Source: Hyphomicrobium_A sp963745205 (GTDB lineage Bacteria; Pseudomonadota; Alphaproteobacteria; Rhizobiales; Hyphomicrobiaceae). Taken from it: a stretch of 64,000 bases of DNA. The notes beneath the pieces are model-generated. The model was not told the origin of the DNA. It did not search any database and was given only the letters and a program-made list of their open reading frames with translations. Below are positions 62,922 to 64,000 of the stretch, piece by piece; position 1 is the first letter of the stretch, and each line of letters starts with the position of its first letter. The translations under genes and the position numbers were made by a program. The DNA is taken from NCBI GenBank assembly GCA_963745205.1, contig CAVUWX010000001.1, positions 62,001 through 126,000 on the forward strand. The letters run 5' to 3'.

Positions 62922-63876
62922 GCTCGCCCGCGCGCAGCCGGCCGATAGCCGCGTTGGCGTCGGTGAGGTCGAACGTGGTCACATGCGGCCGAATGGGAAC
63001 CCGCGGCGCGATCTTCAGAAACTCTTTCGCGTCCCGGCGCGTGAGGTTCGCTACCGAGCGTATGACCCGTTCGCCCCACAAGAGCTCGTAGGGCATGGCC
63101 GGGATCTCCGTCATGTGGATTCCGCCCAGCACCAGCGTCCCGCCCTTGGCGAGCGCTGCCAGCGCCAGCGGAACCAGCGGGCCGACGGGCGCGAAGATGA
63201 TGACGCCGTCGAGCGGCGCGGGCGGCATCACCTCAGACGAGCCGGCCCAGCGGGCGCCGAGCTCGCGCGCAAGCCGCTGCGCTGGAGCGTCACCAGGGCG
63301 CGTGAACGCGTACACCTCCTGGCCGTGAAACACCGCGAGCTGGGCGACGATGTGTGCGGCCGCGCCGAAGCCGTAGACGCCGAGCCTTCGCGCGTCGCGG
63401 ACAAGCTTCCACGCGCGGTAGCCGATTAGCCCGGCGCACATCAGCGGCGCCGCTTCCGCGTCCGAGTATTGCGGCGGAATGGCAAACGCGTACGCGGCAT
63501 CTGCGGTGGCGTACTGGGCATAGCCGCCGTCTAGCGTATAGCCGGTGAAGCGCGGGCGGTTGCACAGGTTCTCCCGGCCCGACCGGCAGAACTCGCAGCG
63601 GCCGCACGTTGCGCCGAGCCAAGGAACACCAACGCGGTCGCCGATTTTGAAGCCGTCGACGCCGGCGCCGGTGGCGATGACGCGTCCGATGATTTCATGC
63701 CCGGGAATGACGTGCGGCTTGGGATCGGCGAGATCCCCGTCGATCACGTGCAGATCGGTACGGCAGATGCCGCAGGCCGAGACGCGCAACAGGATGTGCC
63801 CGCGCCGGGGCGCCACGACTATGCGCTCGACACGCTCGAGCGGCGCGCCTTTCCGATCGAAGGCCATTGCGATCAT
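62887..63876 (-). CDS. Zinc-dependent alcohol dehydrogenase
   Basis: A 329-residue MDR enzyme. VSACGICRTDLHVIDGDL holds the catalytic zinc cysteine, HVIPGHEIIGRVIATGAGVD the histidine-glutamate pair, and GATCGRCEFCRSGRENLC the four structural zinc cysteines. LGVYGFGAAAHIVAQLA is the NAD motif (GxGAAA). ATG 63876 (MIAMAFDRKGAPLERVER) is the natural family start; the upstream extension to 63969 is basic and not conserved. It oxidises alcohols or reduces aldehydes. With the neighbouring acyl-CoA synthetase and FixK-type signals it may serve fermentative metabolism at low oxygen. The last 120 bases of the window hold no further gene. Confidence 0.88.
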   Translation of the reverse strand: MIAMAFDRKGAPLERVERIVVAPRRGHILLRVSACGICRTDLHVIDGDLADPKPHVIPGHEIIGRVIATGAGVDGFKIGDRVGVPWLGATCGRCEFCRSGRENLCNRPRFTGYTLDGGYAQYATADAAYAFAIPPQYSDAEAAPLMCAGLIGYRAWKLVRDARRLGVYGFGAAAHIVAQLAVFHGQEVYAFTRPGDAPAQRLARELGARWAGSSEVMPPAPLDGVIIFAPVGPLVPLALAALAKGGTLVLGGIHMTEIPAMPYELLWGERVIRSVANLTRRDAKEFLKIAPRVPIRPHVTTFDLTDANAAIGRLRAGELTGAAVLLPPA

Positions 63877-64000
63877 GCGGCCCGGGAGCTTGCTTCTCGC
63901 GGACTGGCGCTTTCCCGTCTGCGACGGGGAACGGAGCTCGCTTCTGGTGGCTTCCTTTTGCCGTTTCAATCCATCTCCACGACGGAGACGACGCGGAAGG

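Noticed and set aside
1..64000. tRNA, rRNA or CRISPR arrays
   Set aside because: I looked for clover-leaf-like segments, conserved rRNA motifs and regularly spaced repeats and saw none. Without a covariance search I cannot exclude a small RNA.

Overview
The window reads as chromosomal DNA of an alphaproteobacterium, most likely Hyphomicrobiales (Bradyrhizobium/Rhodoplanes-like). Reasons: an ExoF-type polysaccharide export protein, an Omp25-like barrel, a FixK-type regulator with TTGA-N6-TCAA boxes, a MlaD protein fused to an ABC-auxiliary domain, a Tat-exported OpgD and a DUF6455 protein. I ran no search; all family names come from reading motifs.

Layout. (1) About 1-31.3 kb is a surface/exopolysaccharide locus, by eye lower in GC than the right part. 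It holds the tail of a probable copolymerase, a methyltransferase, two tandem NAD-dependent epimerase/dehydratases, GT2 and GT4 glycosyltransferases, a Wzy-like polymerase, a Wzx-like flippase, a polysaccharide pyruvyl transferase and a CheR-like methyltransferase. A tightly packed minus-strand run (cytidylyltransferase, PIG-L deacetylase, RfbC-like epimerase, SAF-domain oxidoreductase) looks like an uncharacterised nucleotide-sugar module. An ExoF-like export protein, two secreted glycoside hydrolases and small exported or membrane proteins complete it. The logic is: make sugars, assemble the repeat unit, flip (Wzx), polymerise (Wzy), export (ExoF). (2) 31.6-36.8 kb holds a TolC-family protein, an outer-membrane barrel, a DHFR-family gene with an in-frame TAG, and small proteins. 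(3) 37-42.2 kb is a sugar-acid catabolic group (MDR dehydrogenase, IlvD-type dehydratase, SDR, FAH-family hydrolase) with an ASRT-like protein. (4) 42.5-44.1 kb is a complete IS1595-family element with 24-bp inverted repeats, an 8-bp target duplication and a passenger gene, landed just upstream of a periplasmic glucan gene (opgD). (5) 45.8-50.8 kb is a CusAB-type metal efflux operon. (6) 51-64 kb looks like a low-oxygen region: FixK boxes, DUF6455, UspA, cytochrome c, MlaEFD transporter, Crp/FixK regulator, ADP-forming acyl-CoA synthetase with GNAT domain, amino-acid permease, a two-domain kinase and an alcohol dehydrogenase.

A recurring oddity: at least six otherwise recognisable genes are broken by single-base frameshifts (GT4 at 12 kb, RfbC-like at 30.9 kb, IS transposase C-terminus, opgD, cusA twice, cusB), and one by a TAG codon. 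This is either gene decay or indel error in the assembly. I give the reconstructed full extents.
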